Part shown: positions 26,008 through 35,791 of the stretch, piece after piece
Position numbering within the stretch: position 1 is the stretch's first letter
Layout: every line of letters begins with the position of its first letter
Assembly (NCBI RefSeq): GCF_900106035.1
Contig: NZ_FNUC01000004.1
Location: 372,001-436,000, forward strand
Reading direction: 5' to 3'
Origin: Jiangella alba
Lineage (GTDB): Bacteria; Actinomycetota; Actinomycetes; Jiangellales; Jiangellaceae
DNA length: 64,000 bases
The notes under the pieces: generated by a model
The model's database searches: none
Told to the model about the DNA's origin: nothing
Seen by the model: only the letters and a program-made list of their open reading frames with translations
Translations under genes and position numbers: made by a program

Positions 26008-29000
26008 ATGCGCCGGTCTCGTCCCCTGCTCGCCGTCTGTGCCGCCGCGCTGCTGGTCGCGGCCGCCGCACCGGGCGCCGCGGACCCGGCCCCGCCGGCG
26101 CCGCTCCCCCGGCCGGTGGCCGACGGCGTCACCGTCACGCTCGTGACCGGGCACCGGCTGCGGGTCGACACCGCCGCCGACGGGCGGCACGCGGTCACCG
26201 CGCTGCCCGCGCCGGGCACCGGGCGCGGCAACCTCAAGGTGGTCGAGCGGCCGGAGGGCCTCTACGCCATCCCGGCCGAGGCCGAGCCGTACCTGGCCGC
26301 CGGGTCGCTGGACCGCGAGCTGTTCAACGTCACCGGGCTGATCGAGCAGGGCTACACCGGCGACGCGCTGCCGCTGATCGTCACGTACGCCGGGGACGCC
26401 ACCGCCCGGGCCGCCGCACCGCCCGCGCCCGAACACGCCGTCGTCACCGCCACGCTGGAGAGCGTGGGCGCGGTCGCGGTGTCCGCGCCGGCCGCCGAGC
26501 TGCCCGCGTTCTGGACCGACGTCGCCGCCGACCTGCCCAGCGCCGAGACCACCCGCCGGGCGGCGCCGTCGATCGAGAAGATCTGGCTGGACGCGAAGGT
26601 CCGGCCGGCGCTGGCCGAGAGCGTGCCGCAGATCGGCGCGCCCGAGGCGTGGGCGGCCGGGTACGACGGCGCCGGCGTCACCGTCGCCGTGCTCGACACC
26701 GGCTACGACCCCGCCCACCCGGACCTCGCCGGCCAGGTCACCGGCGCCGCCGACTTCTCCGGCTCGACCGTCCAGGACGGCAACGGGCACGGCACGCACG
26801 TCGCGGCCACCGTCGCCGGGACGGGGGCAGGGTCGGACGGCGCCCGCGTCGGCGTCGCTCCAGGGGCCGACCTGCTGATCGGCAAGGTGCTCGGCGACGA
26901 CGGCAGCGGCCAGAACTCGTGGCTGATCGAGGGCATGGAGTGGGCCGTCGCGCAGGGCGCCGACGTCGTCAGCATGAGCCTGTCCAGCGAGGTCAGCGAC
27001 GGCACCGACCCGCTCAGCCAGGCGGTGAACGAGCTGACGGCGGCCAGCGGGACGCTGTTCGTGGCGGCGGCCGGCAACGAGGGGCCGGGCGCGACCACCG
27101 TCCGGGCGCCGGGCGTGGCCGACGCCGCGCTGAGCGTCGGCGCCGTCGACAAGTCCGACGTGCTGGCCTCGTTCTCCAGCCGCGGCCCGCGGCTCGGCGA
27201 CCACGCGATCAAGCCGGAGATCACCGCGCCGGGCGTGGGGATCGTCGCGGCGCGGGCGACCGGGACGTCGCTCGGCGACCCCGTCGACGACCTCTACACC
27301 AGCCTCGACGGCACCTCGATGGCGACGCCGCACGTGTCCGGCGCGGCCGCGCTGCTGCTGCAGCGGCACCCGGACTGGGCGGCGGACCAGCTGAAGCGCG
27401 CGCTCGTGCAGTCGGCGCAGGAGCTGGACGAGTACACCGTCTACGAGCAGGGCGCCGGGCGCCTCGACGCCGCGCGCGCCGTCACGCAGACGACGTTCGC
27501 CGACACCGCTGTCATCGATCTCGGCGTCTACGACTGGCCGCACGACGGCACCGACCCGGTCGTCACGCACGCCGTCACGTACGCCAACGACGGCGCCGAG
27601 CCCGTGGTGCTGGCCCTGGACGCGACGCTGACCGGCGCGACCGGCACGCCCGCGCCATCCGGCATGCTGGCGCTGAGCGCCGCGTCGGTGACGGTGCCGG
27701 CGGGCGGCAGCGCGAGCGTCGACGTCACGTTCGACCCCAACGTCGGCGACCCGGACGTCTACGGCGGCCGCGTCACCGCCCGCTCGGCCGACGGCAGCGT
27801 CGTCGTCCACACCGTCGTCGGCGCCACGAAGGAGCAGCGGACCATCGAGGTGACCATCGAGGGCATCGACCACGAGGGCGCGCCGGCCGTCGGGGCCAGC
27901 TCGGCCGAGCTGTGGAACCTCGACACCGACTGGTCGGGCACCGGGTTCTTCGGCCGCAAGGGCGGCGGCAGCGGGCCGGCCGTGTTCCGGGTGCCGCCGG
28001 GCACGTACAGCCTGTTCGGGGTGCTGTTCACGCCGGACGAGTCCGGCGAGCAGGCGCGCGAGGTGGCGATCGTCGGCGACACCGAGCTGGAGCTGACCGA
28101 GGACACCCACCTCGTGCTGGACGGGCGCACCGCCACCCGCGTCGCCGTCGACACGCCTCGGCCGACCGAGCACCAGGGCCTCACCCTCGGCTGGTACCGC
28201 AGCTCCGAGAACCACATGTTCAACCTCAAGTACATGCTCGACCAGTACATCGACGTCGCGTACGCCGCGCCGACCGAGCAGGTGGAGCGGGGCACGTTCG
28301 AGTTCTCCAGCCTGTGGGAGCTGTTCGCGCCGGAGCTGACGCTGCGGGCCGGCGGCCGCGAACTGGCGCACGAGTACGCCGTCGGCTCGCCCCGGGTCGA
28401 CGGCCGGCACCGCTACCCGGTGGTCGACGCCGGCACCGGCACGCCCGCCGAGCTGGCCGGCCGCGACCTCGCCGGCGCCGCGGCGCTGGTCCGCCGCTCC
28501 GACGACATCTCCATCGACGACCAGGTCGCGGCCGTGACGGCGGCCGGCGCCTCGGCGATGATCATGCACCACGACCGGCCGGGATGGCTGTTGCAGTGGG
28601 TCGCCGAGGGCACGACGATCCCGGTGGTGACGGTCTCGCAGGCCGACGGCGCGGCGCTGCTCGACCGCCTGCCCGTCGTCCAGTTCGACGGCGTCGCCGT
28701 CAGCCCGTATCTGTACGACCTCATGCAGTCGTGGCCGGGCGCGATCCCGTCCGGCCTGGTCGAGAAGGTGCGGCCGCGCGACCTCGCGTCGCTGGAGTCG
28801 ACCTATGTGGCGACCGGGCCGGAGCACCGGGGCAACGAGGCGCGGCACGCGTTCCGCCCGTACGACAACTTCTCCATCCGCAGCCCGCGCGAGGTGCTGC
28901 TGCCGTCGCACCGCGACGAGTGGGTCACGCCCGGCGACACCCGCTGGCAGCAGTTCGTGTGGGCGCAACAGCTGCTGGTCGCGGGCATGATCGAGGGCGA

Positions 29001-29721
29001 GCGCACGTACTCGGCCGGGGAGTCCGACCCGCGGTCGTGGTTCGGCCCGGTGGTCCGGCCCGGCGTGCCGCTCGACACCGACCACTACGGCCAGTTCGGC
29101 ATGCCCGGGTTCCGTTCGGACGACGAGTTCACCATCCTGATCCGCTCGTTCCTCGACGGCAGCGACCGCAACGGCGACGAGACGTCGTACGACACCGCCG
29201 CCGCGCGGCTCTACCGCGACGGCTCACTGGTCGCCTCGCGGGACGGGGTGTACGGCACCTGGCCCGCGTCGCCGTCGCCCGCGTCGTACCGGCTCGAGCT
29301 CGACGTCGACCGCACCGCCCCCTGGTGGCAGCGCTCGACGTCGACCCGGACGGCCTGGACGTTCGCGTCGTCGCGGCCCGATGCGGGCGCACGGGAGCCG
29401 CTGCCCCTGCTCCAGGTCGACTACGACGTGGACGTCGACCAGTGGGGCGCGGTCAGCTCGCGGGCCCGCACCCGCGTCTCGCTGACGGTGCACCAGCAGG
29501 CCGACGCCGACCCGGTCACCGGCGGCGGCCTGCGTCTCTCCGCCTCCTACGACGACGGCGCCACCTGGCACCCCGCCCGCGTCACCCGCCGCGGCGCGGT
29601 CTACTCCGCCCTGCTCGACCCGGTACGCGGCGCCGACGCCGTCGCCCTGCGCGTCGAGGCCTGGGACGGCGACGGGAACAGGATCGAGCAGACGGTGCTG
29701 CGCGCCTACGGCCTGCGCTGA
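26008..29721 (+). CDS. Secreted S8 family serine peptidase (subtilase), multidomain
   Basis: This 1237-aa protein has a signal peptide (MRRSRPLLAVCAAALLVAAAA) and a propeptide to about residue 205. The catalytic triad is in place: Asp near 230 (VAVLDTGYDP), His near 262 (GNGHGTHVAA) and Ser near 436 (GTSMATPHVSG), with the oxyanion Asn in AAGNEGPG. The roughly 750 residues after the catalytic domain hold beta-rich regions and a PA-like segment (AAALVRRSDD, ITASA-type repeats) but no sorting signal. It is probably a free extracellular protease. The start ATG 26008 follows a GGGAGG site. Confidence 0.92.
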   Translation: MRRSRPLLAVCAAALLVAAAAPGAADPAPPAPLPRPVADGVTVTLVTGHRLRVDTAADGRHAVTALPAPGTGRGNLKVVERPEGLYAIPAEAEPYLAAGSLDRELFNVTGLIEQGYTGDALPLIVTYAGDATARAAAPPAPEHAVVTATLESVGAVAVSAPAAELPAFWTDVAADLPSAETTRRAAPSIEKIWLDAKVRPALAESVPQIGAPEAWAAGYDGAGVTVAVLDTGYDPAHPDLAGQVTGAADFSGSTVQDGNGHGTHVAATVAGTGAGSDGARVGVAPGADLLIGKVLGDDGSGQNSWLIEGMEWAVAQGADVVSMSLSSEVSDGTDPLSQAVNELTAASGTLFVAAAGNEGPGATTVRAPGVADAALSVGAVDKSDVLASFSSRGPRLGDHAIKPEITAPGVGIVAARATGTSLGDPVDDLYTSLDGTSMATPHVSGAAALLLQRHPDWAADQLKRALVQSAQELDEYTVYEQGAGRLDAARAVTQTTFADTAVIDLGVYDWPHDGTDPVVTHAVTYANDGAEPVVLALDATLTGATGTPAPSGMLALSAASVTVPAGGSASVDVTFDPNVGDPDVYGGRVTARSADGSVVVHTVVGATKEQRTIEVTIEGIDHEGAPAVGASSAELWNLDTDWSGTGFFGRKGGGSGPAVFRVPPGTYSLFGVLFTPDESGEQAREVAIVGDTELELTEDTHLVLDGRTATRVAVDTPRPTEHQGLTLGWYRSSENHMFNLKYMLDQYIDVAYAAPTEQVERGTFEFSSLWELFAPELTLRAGGRELAHEYAVGSPRVDGRHRYPVVDAGTGTPAELAGRDLAGAAALVRRSDDISIDDQVAAVTAAGASAMIMHHDRPGWLLQWVAEGTTIPVVTVSQADGAALLDRLPVVQFDGVAVSPYLYDLMQSWPGAIPSGLVEKVRPRDLASLESTYVATGPEHRGNEARHAFRPYDNFSIRSPREVLLPSHRDEWVTPGDTRWQQFVWAQQLLVAGMIEGERTYSAGESDPRSWFGPVVRPGVPLDTDHYGQFGMPGFRSDDEFTILIRSFLDGSDRNGDETSYDTAAARLYRDGSLVASRDGVYGTWPASPSPASYRLELDVDRTAPWWQRSTSTRTAWTFASSRPDAGAREPLPLLQVDYDVDVDQWGAVSSRARTRVSLTVHQQADADPVTGGGLRLSASYDDGATWHPARVTRRGAVYSALLDPVRGADAVALRVEAWDGDGNRIEQTVLRAYGLR

Positions 29722-29742
29722 GTCGGTCCGGCCGCCGCGCGG

Positions 29743-30411
29743 CTAGGACAGCGTGTCGATGATGCGGTAGCCCACGCCGGGTGTCGTGCCGATCACCGGG
29801 GGTGCGCCGAGCTTGCGGCGGAGCCGGCTGATCGTGACCGCGACGGTGTTGGTGAAGGGGTCGGCGTGTTCGTCCCAGACCTGTTCGAGCAGGTCTTCGG
29901 CGCTGAGGTAGGCGGGGGCGGCGCGCAGCAACGCTTCGAGAAGGGCGAATTCCTTGACGGACAGCTCCAGCCGGCCGCCGTCGCGGGTGACGGTGCGGCG
30001 CACGGGGTCGAGCTCGATGCCCGCGGCGCACAGGGTGCGGGCGCGAGCCGAGGACTGGCGGCGGGCGAGGGCGCGGATGCGCAGCACCAGTTCGGGGAAG
30101 TGGAAGGGCTTGGTCAGGTAGTCGTCCGCTCCGAGGGTCAGGCCGCTGACGCGCTCGCCGGGTGAACCGGCCGCGGTGAGCATGAGGATCATCGCCCGGG
30201 CCTCGCTGCCGGCGATCATCTGGCACAGGACGTCGCCGTGGATTCCGGGCAGGTCACGGTCGAGGACGACGACGTTGTACGCGTTCAGGTCGAGCTTGGC
30301 CGCGGCTTCGACACCGTCGTGGGCCAGGTCGACCGCCATGCCGTTGTCGCGCAGGCCCTCGGCGATGACCGCGGCGAGGGCGCGGGTGTCCTCGACCACC
30401 AGGACCCTCAT
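29743..30411 (-). CDS. OmpR-family response regulator
   Basis: This 222-aa protein has a receiver domain with the phospho-Asp in VVVLDRDLPG (near residue 51), Thr in MLTAAG and Lys in DDYLTKPF, and a C-terminal winged helix (LSVKEFALLEALLRAAP, NTVAVTISRLRRKL). Its start overlaps the kinase stop by 4 bp. It probably binds the 110-bp divergent promoter of the ABC operon at 31706. Confidence 0.94.
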   Translation of the reverse strand: MRVLVVEDTRALAAVIAEGLRDNGMAVDLAHDGVEAAAKLDLNAYNVVVLDRDLPGIHGDVLCQMIAGSEARAMILMLTAAGSPGERVSGLTLGADDYLTKPFHFPELVLRIRALARRQSSARARTLCAAGIELDPVRRTVTRDGGRLELSVKEFALLEALLRAAPAYLSAEDLLEQVWDEHADPFTNTVAVTISRLRRKLGAPPVIGTTPGVGYRIIDTLS

Positions 30412-31595
30412 GCCCGGGCTCCCGCCGGCGCCTGGGTCGACGGCAGGGTGATGGTGACGCGGAGCCCGCCTTCGGACCGGGCCCGCAGGTCGAGGCGGCC
30501 GTGGTGCGAGGACGCGATGGCGGCGACGATCGAGAGCCCGAGACCGGATCCGGTGTCCGAGCCGGTGCGCTCGACGCCGAGCCTGCGGAAGGGCTGGGCC
30601 AGCGCCGCGACCTGCTCCTGGGCCAGCACCTGGCCGCCTGTCTCCACCGCGAGGATCGCGGACGTGGGGTGGGCGGTGGTCTCGACCCGGATCCAGCCAC
30701 CGGCCCGGTTGTGAGTGATCGCGTTGTCGATCACGTTGTCGACCATACGGGACAGCAGTGTCTCGTTCCCCTGCGTCCAGGCGCCGGCCTGCAGGTCGCG
30801 GTCGTCGACGGTGAGCTGTCTGCCGGCGATGTCGGCGGCCCGGGCGTGCAGGGCGGCAGCGGTCACGCGGCCGAGCGAGACCGGCACGGAGTCGGCCGGC
30901 GCACCCACCTGGGCGTGAGCGAGGGTGAGGAGGGCTTCCAGCAGCCGGTCGACCTGGTCGAGCTCGGTGCGGATCCGGTCGGCCAGCACCACGGTCTGCG
31001 CCGGTGCGGGCTCCGGCTTGGCCACGGCCACGTCCAGCGACGCGCGCATCGTCGCCAGCGGGGTACGCAGTTCGTGGGAGGCGTTGGCCACGAACCGGCG
31101 CTGCGCCGTGAACGAGCGCTCCAGTCGATCGAGCAGGCCGTCGATGGTGCCCGCGAGGTCGGTGACCTCGTCCGCGGGGCCGGCCAGCGCGAGCCGTTCG
31201 TGCAGGTTGTCGGCCGTGATCCGCTGCGTCGCCGCCGTGATCGTCCGCAACGGGCGCAGCACCCGGCCCGCGACGAGGTGGCCCAGCACGATCGAGACGA
31301 CCGCCATGACCACGAGGGCGATCGCCGAACCGGTCAGCAGGCGATGGGACTGGTCGGCCTGGACCTGCGAGAGCTGGGCCTCCAGCTCACCGATGCGCGC
31401 CTGCGCCTGCGCGAGCGCGGACGGCCGCGACGCGGGGTCGTCGAGCGGCTCCGTCCGGCTGACGTCGTCGAGGCTCAGCAGGTAGGCGATGGCCAGCAGC
31501 GCGGTCCCGGACAGGAAGAACAACGCCACGTACATGGCGGTGTAGCGCAGCCGTACGGTGCTGCCCCGCAGGGCCGAGGCCCGTGCCTTGCTCAT
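30408..31595 (-). CDS. Sensor histidine kinase
   Basis: This 395-aa membrane kinase has two spans (near 18-40 and 88-110), a short extracytoplasmic region with a coiled-coil feel, HAMP, the H-box FVANASHELRTPLATMRA, the N-box DNVIDNAITHN and the G2 box DTGSGLGLSIV. The G1 box reads VETGGQ rather than DxGxG, a variant seen in CutS-like actinobacterial kinases. It is the partner of the adjacent response regulator and likely senses envelope or drug stress handled by the divergent ABC transporter. Confidence 0.94.
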   Translation of the reverse strand: MSKARASALRGSTVRLRYTAMYVALFFLSGTALLAIAYLLSLDDVSRTEPLDDPASRPSALAQAQARIGELEAQLSQVQADQSHRLLTGSAIALVVMAVVSIVLGHLVAGRVLRPLRTITAATQRITADNLHERLALAGPADEVTDLAGTIDGLLDRLERSFTAQRRFVANASHELRTPLATMRASLDVAVAKPEPAPAQTVVLADRIRTELDQVDRLLEALLTLAHAQVGAPADSVPVSLGRVTAAALHARAADIAGRQLTVDDRDLQAGAWTQGNETLLSRMVDNVIDNAITHNRAGGWIRVETTAHPTSAILAVETGGQVLAQEQVAALAQPFRRLGVERTGSDTGSGLGLSIVAAIASSHHGRLDLRARSEGGLRVTITLPSTQAPAGARA

Positions 31596-31693
31596 CGGCG
31601 CCCTTTCGTTGCGTGCCGGCGCTGACAGGATCTCGCGTCCGACCTAACACCGCCATGACGGGTCGCGTTCGGCTCGCGTGATGCCCGGCTCCC

Positions 31694-31699
31694 TACAAC
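31694..31699 (+). promoter_or_regulatory. -10-like box for ABC operon, probably leaderless
   Basis: TACAAC (followed by T) ends 6 bp before the ATG at 31706, with no ribosome site between. The operon mRNA probably starts at or next to the start codon. Confidence 0.4.
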
Positions 31700-31705
31700 T
31701 GACCC

Positions 31706-32437
31706 ATGCAAGCAACCATCGAAGTCAAGGACCTGCGCAAACGCTTCGGGTCGACCGTCGCGCTCGACGGGATGACGTTCACCGTCCGGCCGGGACGGGT
31801 CACCGGTTTCGTCGGCCCGAACGGTGCCGGCAAGTCGACGACGATGCGGGTGGTGCTCGGCCTGGACGCCGCGGAGTCCGGCAGCGCGCTGGTGGCCGGG
31901 CGGGTGTATCGGACGCTGCGTTCCCCGTACCGCCACGTCGGCGCGCTGCTGGACGCGGGGGCCGTACAGCCGAGCCGCAGCGCCCGTCACCACCTGCTGT
32001 GGCAGGCGCACTCCCAGGGCCTCGGCGCACGCCGGGTCGACGAGGTGCTCGACCTGGTCGGGCTGCGGCAGGCGGCCCGGCGCAGGGCGGGTGAGTACTC
32101 ACTGGGCATGCGCCAGCGTCTCGGGCTCGCCGCGGCGCTGCTCGGCGACCCGCCGGTGCTCATGCTCGACGAACCGTTCAACGGCCTCGATCCGGAGGGC
32201 ATGGTGTGGATCCGCGGCCTGCTGCGGTCTCTGGCCGCCGAGGGCCGTGCCGTCCTGGTGTCCAGCCACCTGATGAGCGAACTCCAGGACGTCGCCGGTC
32301 ACGTCGTGGTGGTGGGCCGGGGCCGGGTCGTCGCCGACACCGGTGTGGCCGACCTGATCGGGCGTCACACGACGCTGGAGGAGGCCTACCTGGAGCTGAC
32401 CCGGGACGCGGTCGAGTTCCGCGGGGGGCCGCGATGA
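31706..32437 (+). CDS. ABC transporter ATP-binding protein
   Basis: This 243-aa protein has Walker A GFVGPNGAGKSTTM, a signature variant YSLGMRQRLGLAAAL, Walker B VLMLDEPFNGLDP and the H-loop VSSHLMSELQD. It belongs to the group that serves ABC-2 permeases carrying an AEWTKL N-terminus. It heads a three-gene operon with 4-bp overlaps and is divergent from the two-component system, its likely regulator. Confidence 0.94.
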   Translation: MQATIEVKDLRKRFGSTVALDGMTFTVRPGRVTGFVGPNGAGKSTTMRVVLGLDAAESGSALVAGRVYRTLRSPYRHVGALLDAGAVQPSRSARHHLLWQAHSQGLGARRVDEVLDLVGLRQAARRRAGEYSLGMRQRLGLAAALLGDPPVLMLDEPFNGLDPEGMVWIRGLLRSLAAEGRAVLVSSHLMSELQDVAGHVVVVGRGRVVADTGVADLIGRHTTLEEAYLELTRDAVEFRGGPR

Positions 32438-33978
32438 GGACGCGGGGCGCCAGCGGGTTCGTCCACCTGCTGCGGGCGGAATGGACCAAGCTCTGGACGG
32501 TGCGCGGCTGGAGCATCGCCATGGCCGCCGCGGCCCTGGTGATCGTGGCGCTCGGTCTGCTGATCGCGTCGGGTGACCGCGCCTCGTGTGGTGGCCCGAA
32601 CGACGACGACTGCCCCGCCGCACCGGTGGGGCCGGGCGGCGAGGCGGTGCAGGACGGCTTCTACTTCGTCCACCAGCCGCTGACCGGAGACGGCACGATC
32701 ACCGTGCGGCTCACCTCGCTGACCGGGATCATCACCTATCCCCCACCCGGCCACGACGAGATCGTCGACGGCGTCGTGCCATGGGCGAAGGCCGGCATCA
32801 TGATCAAGGACGGCACCGAGCCTGGATCGTCCTACGCGGCGGTCATGCTGACCGGCGATCACGGCGCGCGCATGCAGCACGACTTCACCCACGACACCGC
32901 CGGCCGCCCCGGCGGTGCGTCGGCCACGTCCCCGCGGTGGCTGCGGCTGACCCGCGCCGGGGACACGCTCACCGGCGAGGAGTCGGCCGACGGCGTCCGC
33001 TGGACCGGCATCGACACCGTCCAGCTGAAGGGACTACCGGACGACGTCCAGGTGGGCCTCTTCGTCGCCTCCCCCTGCGACCTGACGGTGAGCTCGAGCC
33101 TCGGCGGGAGCGCCGAGGAGTGCCGCTTCACCCAGGCCACGGCCGTCTTCGATCGCGTCGAGGTGCAGGGGTCCACTCCCCTCGACGCGTGGAGCGGCAT
33201 CGAGGTGGCCGACGACGGCGGGCAGACCGCCTGGGAGCGGGACCACCGCCCGAACGGGTTCGTCCCGTCCGGTGACACGCTCACGGTGTCCGGAGCCGGC
33301 GACATCGCGCCCCTCGGCGACGCCGGCGCGGCCCCCGTCGAGCGCACGCTCACCGGCGTGTTCGCCGGGCTGGTCGTCGTGATCGTCGTGGCGGCCATGT
33401 TCAGCACCACCGAGTATCGCCGGGGCCTGATCCGCTCCACCCTGCTGGCCAGTCCGCGGCGGAGCCGGGCACTGGCGGCGAAGGCGGTGGTCATCGGCGT
33501 GGCCGCCTTCGCCGCCGGGCTGGCCGCCACCGCCGTCACGGTCCCCCTCGGCACCCGGATCCTGCGCGCGAACGGCATCCAGATCCTGCCGGCGCCTCAG
33601 CTCACCGACCTGCGCGTCGTCGTCGGCACCGCCGCGTTGCTCGCCGTCGCCGCCGTGTTCGCCCTCGCCCTGGGCATGCTGCTCCGGCGCAGCGTCGTCG
33701 CCGTCACCGTCGGCGTCGCCGCACTGGTGCTGCCCTACTTCCTGGCGGTCGGCTCCGTCGTCCCCGACGGTGCGGCGGCCTGGCTGATGCGGCTCACCCC
33801 CGCCGCCGGATTCGCGATCCAGCAGAGCATCCCGGCCTACCCCCAGGTGATCGGCCACTACGCACCGTCGACCGGCTACTACCCGCTCGCCCCCTGGCTC
33901 GGTTTCGCGGTGCTCGGCGCCTACACGGCGCTGGCTCTCGGACTGGCCGCCGTCCGGCTGCACCGCAGCGACGCATGA
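32434..33978 (+). CDS. ABC-2 permease with large inserted extracytoplasmic domain
   Basis: This 514-aa protein begins like a normal permease (FVHLLRAEWTKLWTVRGWS, first span about residues 28-48) and ends like one (five spans from about residue 306, FAGLVVVIVVAAMFSTTEYRRG). Between them lie about 250 residues facing outside. The insert is a predicted beta-sandwich resembling DUF1349/concanavalin-like domains (TITVRLTSLTGI, KAGIMIKDGTEPGSSYAAVM, PRWLRLTRAGDTLTGEESAD, VQVGLFVASP). Two Cys pairs (CGGPNDDDC and CDLT...EEC) could form disulfides. The insert may bind a surface glycan or peptide. Its start overlaps the ATPase stop by 4 bp. Confidence 0.87.
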   Translation: MRTRGASGFVHLLRAEWTKLWTVRGWSIAMAAAALVIVALGLLIASGDRASCGGPNDDDCPAAPVGPGGEAVQDGFYFVHQPLTGDGTITVRLTSLTGIITYPPPGHDEIVDGVVPWAKAGIMIKDGTEPGSSYAAVMLTGDHGARMQHDFTHDTAGRPGGASATSPRWLRLTRAGDTLTGEESADGVRWTGIDTVQLKGLPDDVQVGLFVASPCDLTVSSSLGGSAEECRFTQATAVFDRVEVQGSTPLDAWSGIEVADDGGQTAWERDHRPNGFVPSGDTLTVSGAGDIAPLGDAGAAPVERTLTGVFAGLVVVIVVAAMFSTTEYRRGLIRSTLLASPRRSRALAAKAVVIGVAAFAAGLAATAVTVPLGTRILRANGIQILPAPQLTDLRVVVGTAALLAVAAVFALALGMLLRRSVVAVTVGVAALVLPYFLAVGSVVPDGAAAWLMRLTPAAGFAIQQSIPAYPQVIGHYAPSTGYYPLAPWLGFAVLGAYTALALGLAAVRLHRSDA

Positions 33979-34751
33979 GGCGCGAACTGCACGCGGAGTG
34001 GACGAAACTGCGCACCTCCCCGGCCACCGGATGGCTGCTCCTCGGCGTCGCCGCGGTGACGGTGGCGCTGAGCGCCGCCGTCGCCGCCCTCGTCACCTGC
34101 TCGTCGTCGGACTGCGGCTACGACGCCACCCGCGTCGGCCTCGCCGGTGTCCAGGTCAGTCAGGCGCTGGTGGCCGTGCAGGCCGTGCTGGCGATCAGCG
34201 GTGAACACACGACGGGCATGATCCGGACGAGCCTCGCCGCCATGCCGCGCCGGGCGCGGGTCCTGACCGCCAAGGCGGCCGTCCTCACCGGCGTGACGCT
34301 GGTGGCCGGAACCATCGGCGTCCTCGGGGCCATCGTGGCCGCGGGGCAGATCTTGCCTGGCAACGGATTCACGCCCGCGCACGGCTACGCCCCGCTGTCC
34401 CCGGCCGACGGATCGACCCTTCGGGCGGTCGCCGGCTCGATCCTCTACCTCGTCCTGATCGCGCTGCTCAGCCTCGGCATCGCCACCGCGGTGCGGGACT
34501 CCGCCACCGCCGTCGGGGTCGTGCTCGGCCTGCTCTACCTCGTCCCGATCATCGCCGTGCTGGTCTCTGACCCGCGGTGGCAACACCTCCTGAATCAGAT
34601 CTCACCGACGAACGCCGGCCTCACCATCCAGGCCACCTCCCAGCTGTCCGGCCTGCCCCTCAGTCCCTGGGCCGGCATGGGCGTGCTCGCGGGCTGGGCC
34701 GCTGCCGCGCTCCTCGGTGGCGGTGTCCTGCTGCGGCGCCGAGACGCGTAG
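33975..34751 (+). CDS. ABC-2 type permease
   Basis: This 258-aa protein has six spans and the same AEWTKLRTSPATGW opening as its neighbour but no inserted domain. The TTGMIRTSLAAMPRRARVLTAKA motif is the conserved permease loop. Its ATG overlaps the previous stop by 4 bp. It probably forms a heterodimeric channel with the larger permease. Its stop lies 4 bp from that of a converging regulator, with no room for a terminator. Confidence 0.92.
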   Translation: MRRELHAEWTKLRTSPATGWLLLGVAAVTVALSAAVAALVTCSSSDCGYDATRVGLAGVQVSQALVAVQAVLAISGEHTTGMIRTSLAAMPRRARVLTAKAAVLTGVTLVAGTIGVLGAIVAAGQILPGNGFTPAHGYAPLSPADGSTLRAVAGSILYLVLIALLSLGIATAVRDSATAVGVVLGLLYLVPIIAVLVSDPRWQHLLNQISPTNAGLTIQATSQLSGLPLSPWAGMGVLAGWAAAALLGGGVLLRRRDA

Positions 34752-34755
34752 AGCG

Positions 34756-35769
34756 TCAGGGCACGTCGTCGCGGCCGCCAGGCGCCGGGCCGTAGCCGTC
34801 CAGCCAGCCGTGCTGGGCGGCGTGCCAGCCGAGCTGCAGCCGCGTCGACACCTGGGCGCGGTCGAGCAGGGCGCTGATGCGCCGGTGCACGGTCCGGATG
34901 CTCAACCCCAACTGGCCGGCGATCGCCTTGTCCGTCAGTCCGGCCAGCAGCAGCGACACCAGGTGCGCGTCGGCCGGGGCCAGCCGCGGCGGACGGCCGG
35001 AGGCGCGGGCGGTCAGCGCGGACAGGTCGAACGCGCGGTCCCACAGCGACTCGAACAGCGCGATCAGCGCCGCCAGCAGCCCGCTGCGGTGCACGACCAT
35101 GAACGTCGGCTCGGTCTCCGGGTCGTCCGGGGTCAGCGGCACGAACGCCTCCGACCCGTCGATCAGCGCGAACTTCACCGGCAGCTCGTCGACGACACGA
35201 GCCTGCTCACCGGCGGCGACGTAGCGGGCGACGGCCGCGCTGCCGCCGTCGGTCTCGAGGACCGACCGTTCGTAGACGGCGCGGGCGGTGACGCCGCGGG
35301 CGAGGAGGTCCAGTTCGGTGTCGTTGGCCTCGTGCGGGATCGCGAACGGCGGCTTGACCAGCACCAGCACCTCCCGCTCGGCCCGCCGCTGCAGCTGCTG
35401 GAACCGCTGCGCCACGGCCGGCCGCCCGACGACGACCTCGACCAGTTCGGCGGCCTCGCGGGGACGGCGGCTGGCGCGGTAGCGGCGCAGCAGCTCGTCG
35501 ACCGCCCGCCGGGTCTCCTGCAGCTCGGCCTGCCGTTGCAGGATCAGCGGCTCGATCGCGATGTCGGGCGGCGTCGCCAGGAACCGCGGCGTGCGGTCGG
35601 CGGTGCGGCTCATCAGCCCCTTCGCCTCGAGCGACGCGAGCACCGCCGTGGTCTCTTCGAACGACAGCCCCAGCCGGGTCGCGATGGCGGCGGCGGTGTC
35701 GGCGGGCGAGTCGACGAGGGCGCCGTACACCTGCTCCTCGACGGCGGTGACGCCCGCGGCTTCCAGCAT
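34756..35769 (-). CDS. TrmB/LuxR-type transcriptional regulator
   Basis: This 337-aa protein has an N-terminal TrmB-like winged helix (VEEQVYGALVDSPADTAAAI), a central phospholipase-D-like sensing region (REVLVLVKPPFA, YERSVLE) and a C-terminal LuxR-type helix-turn-helix (LLAGLTDKAIAGQLGLSIRT). This layout is common in streptomycete and related regulators of unknown signal. It stands alone on its strand next to a DapA-family gene. Confidence 0.87.
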   Translation of the reverse strand: MLEAAGVTAVEEQVYGALVDSPADTAAAIATRLGLSFEETTAVLASLEAKGLMSRTADRTPRFLATPPDIAIEPLILQRQAELQETRRAVDELLRRYRASRRPREAAELVEVVVGRPAVAQRFQQLQRRAEREVLVLVKPPFAIPHEANDTELDLLARGVTARAVYERSVLETDGGSAAVARYVAAGEQARVVDELPVKFALIDGSEAFVPLTPDDPETEPTFMVVHRSGLLAALIALFESLWDRAFDLSALTARASGRPPRLAPADAHLVSLLLAGLTDKAIAGQLGLSIRTVHRRISALLDRAQVSTRLQLGWHAAQHGWLDGYGPAPGGRDDVP

Positions 35770-35791
35770 CCGGCCACGGTAGCCGCTGCGA

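Noticed and set aside
25765..29085. N-terminal extension of the BTAD regulator to more than 2100 residues
   Set aside because: The extra part is antisense to the S8 protease, has Arg/Ala-rich low-complexity composition, and the SARP N-terminus is recognisable at GTG 25764.
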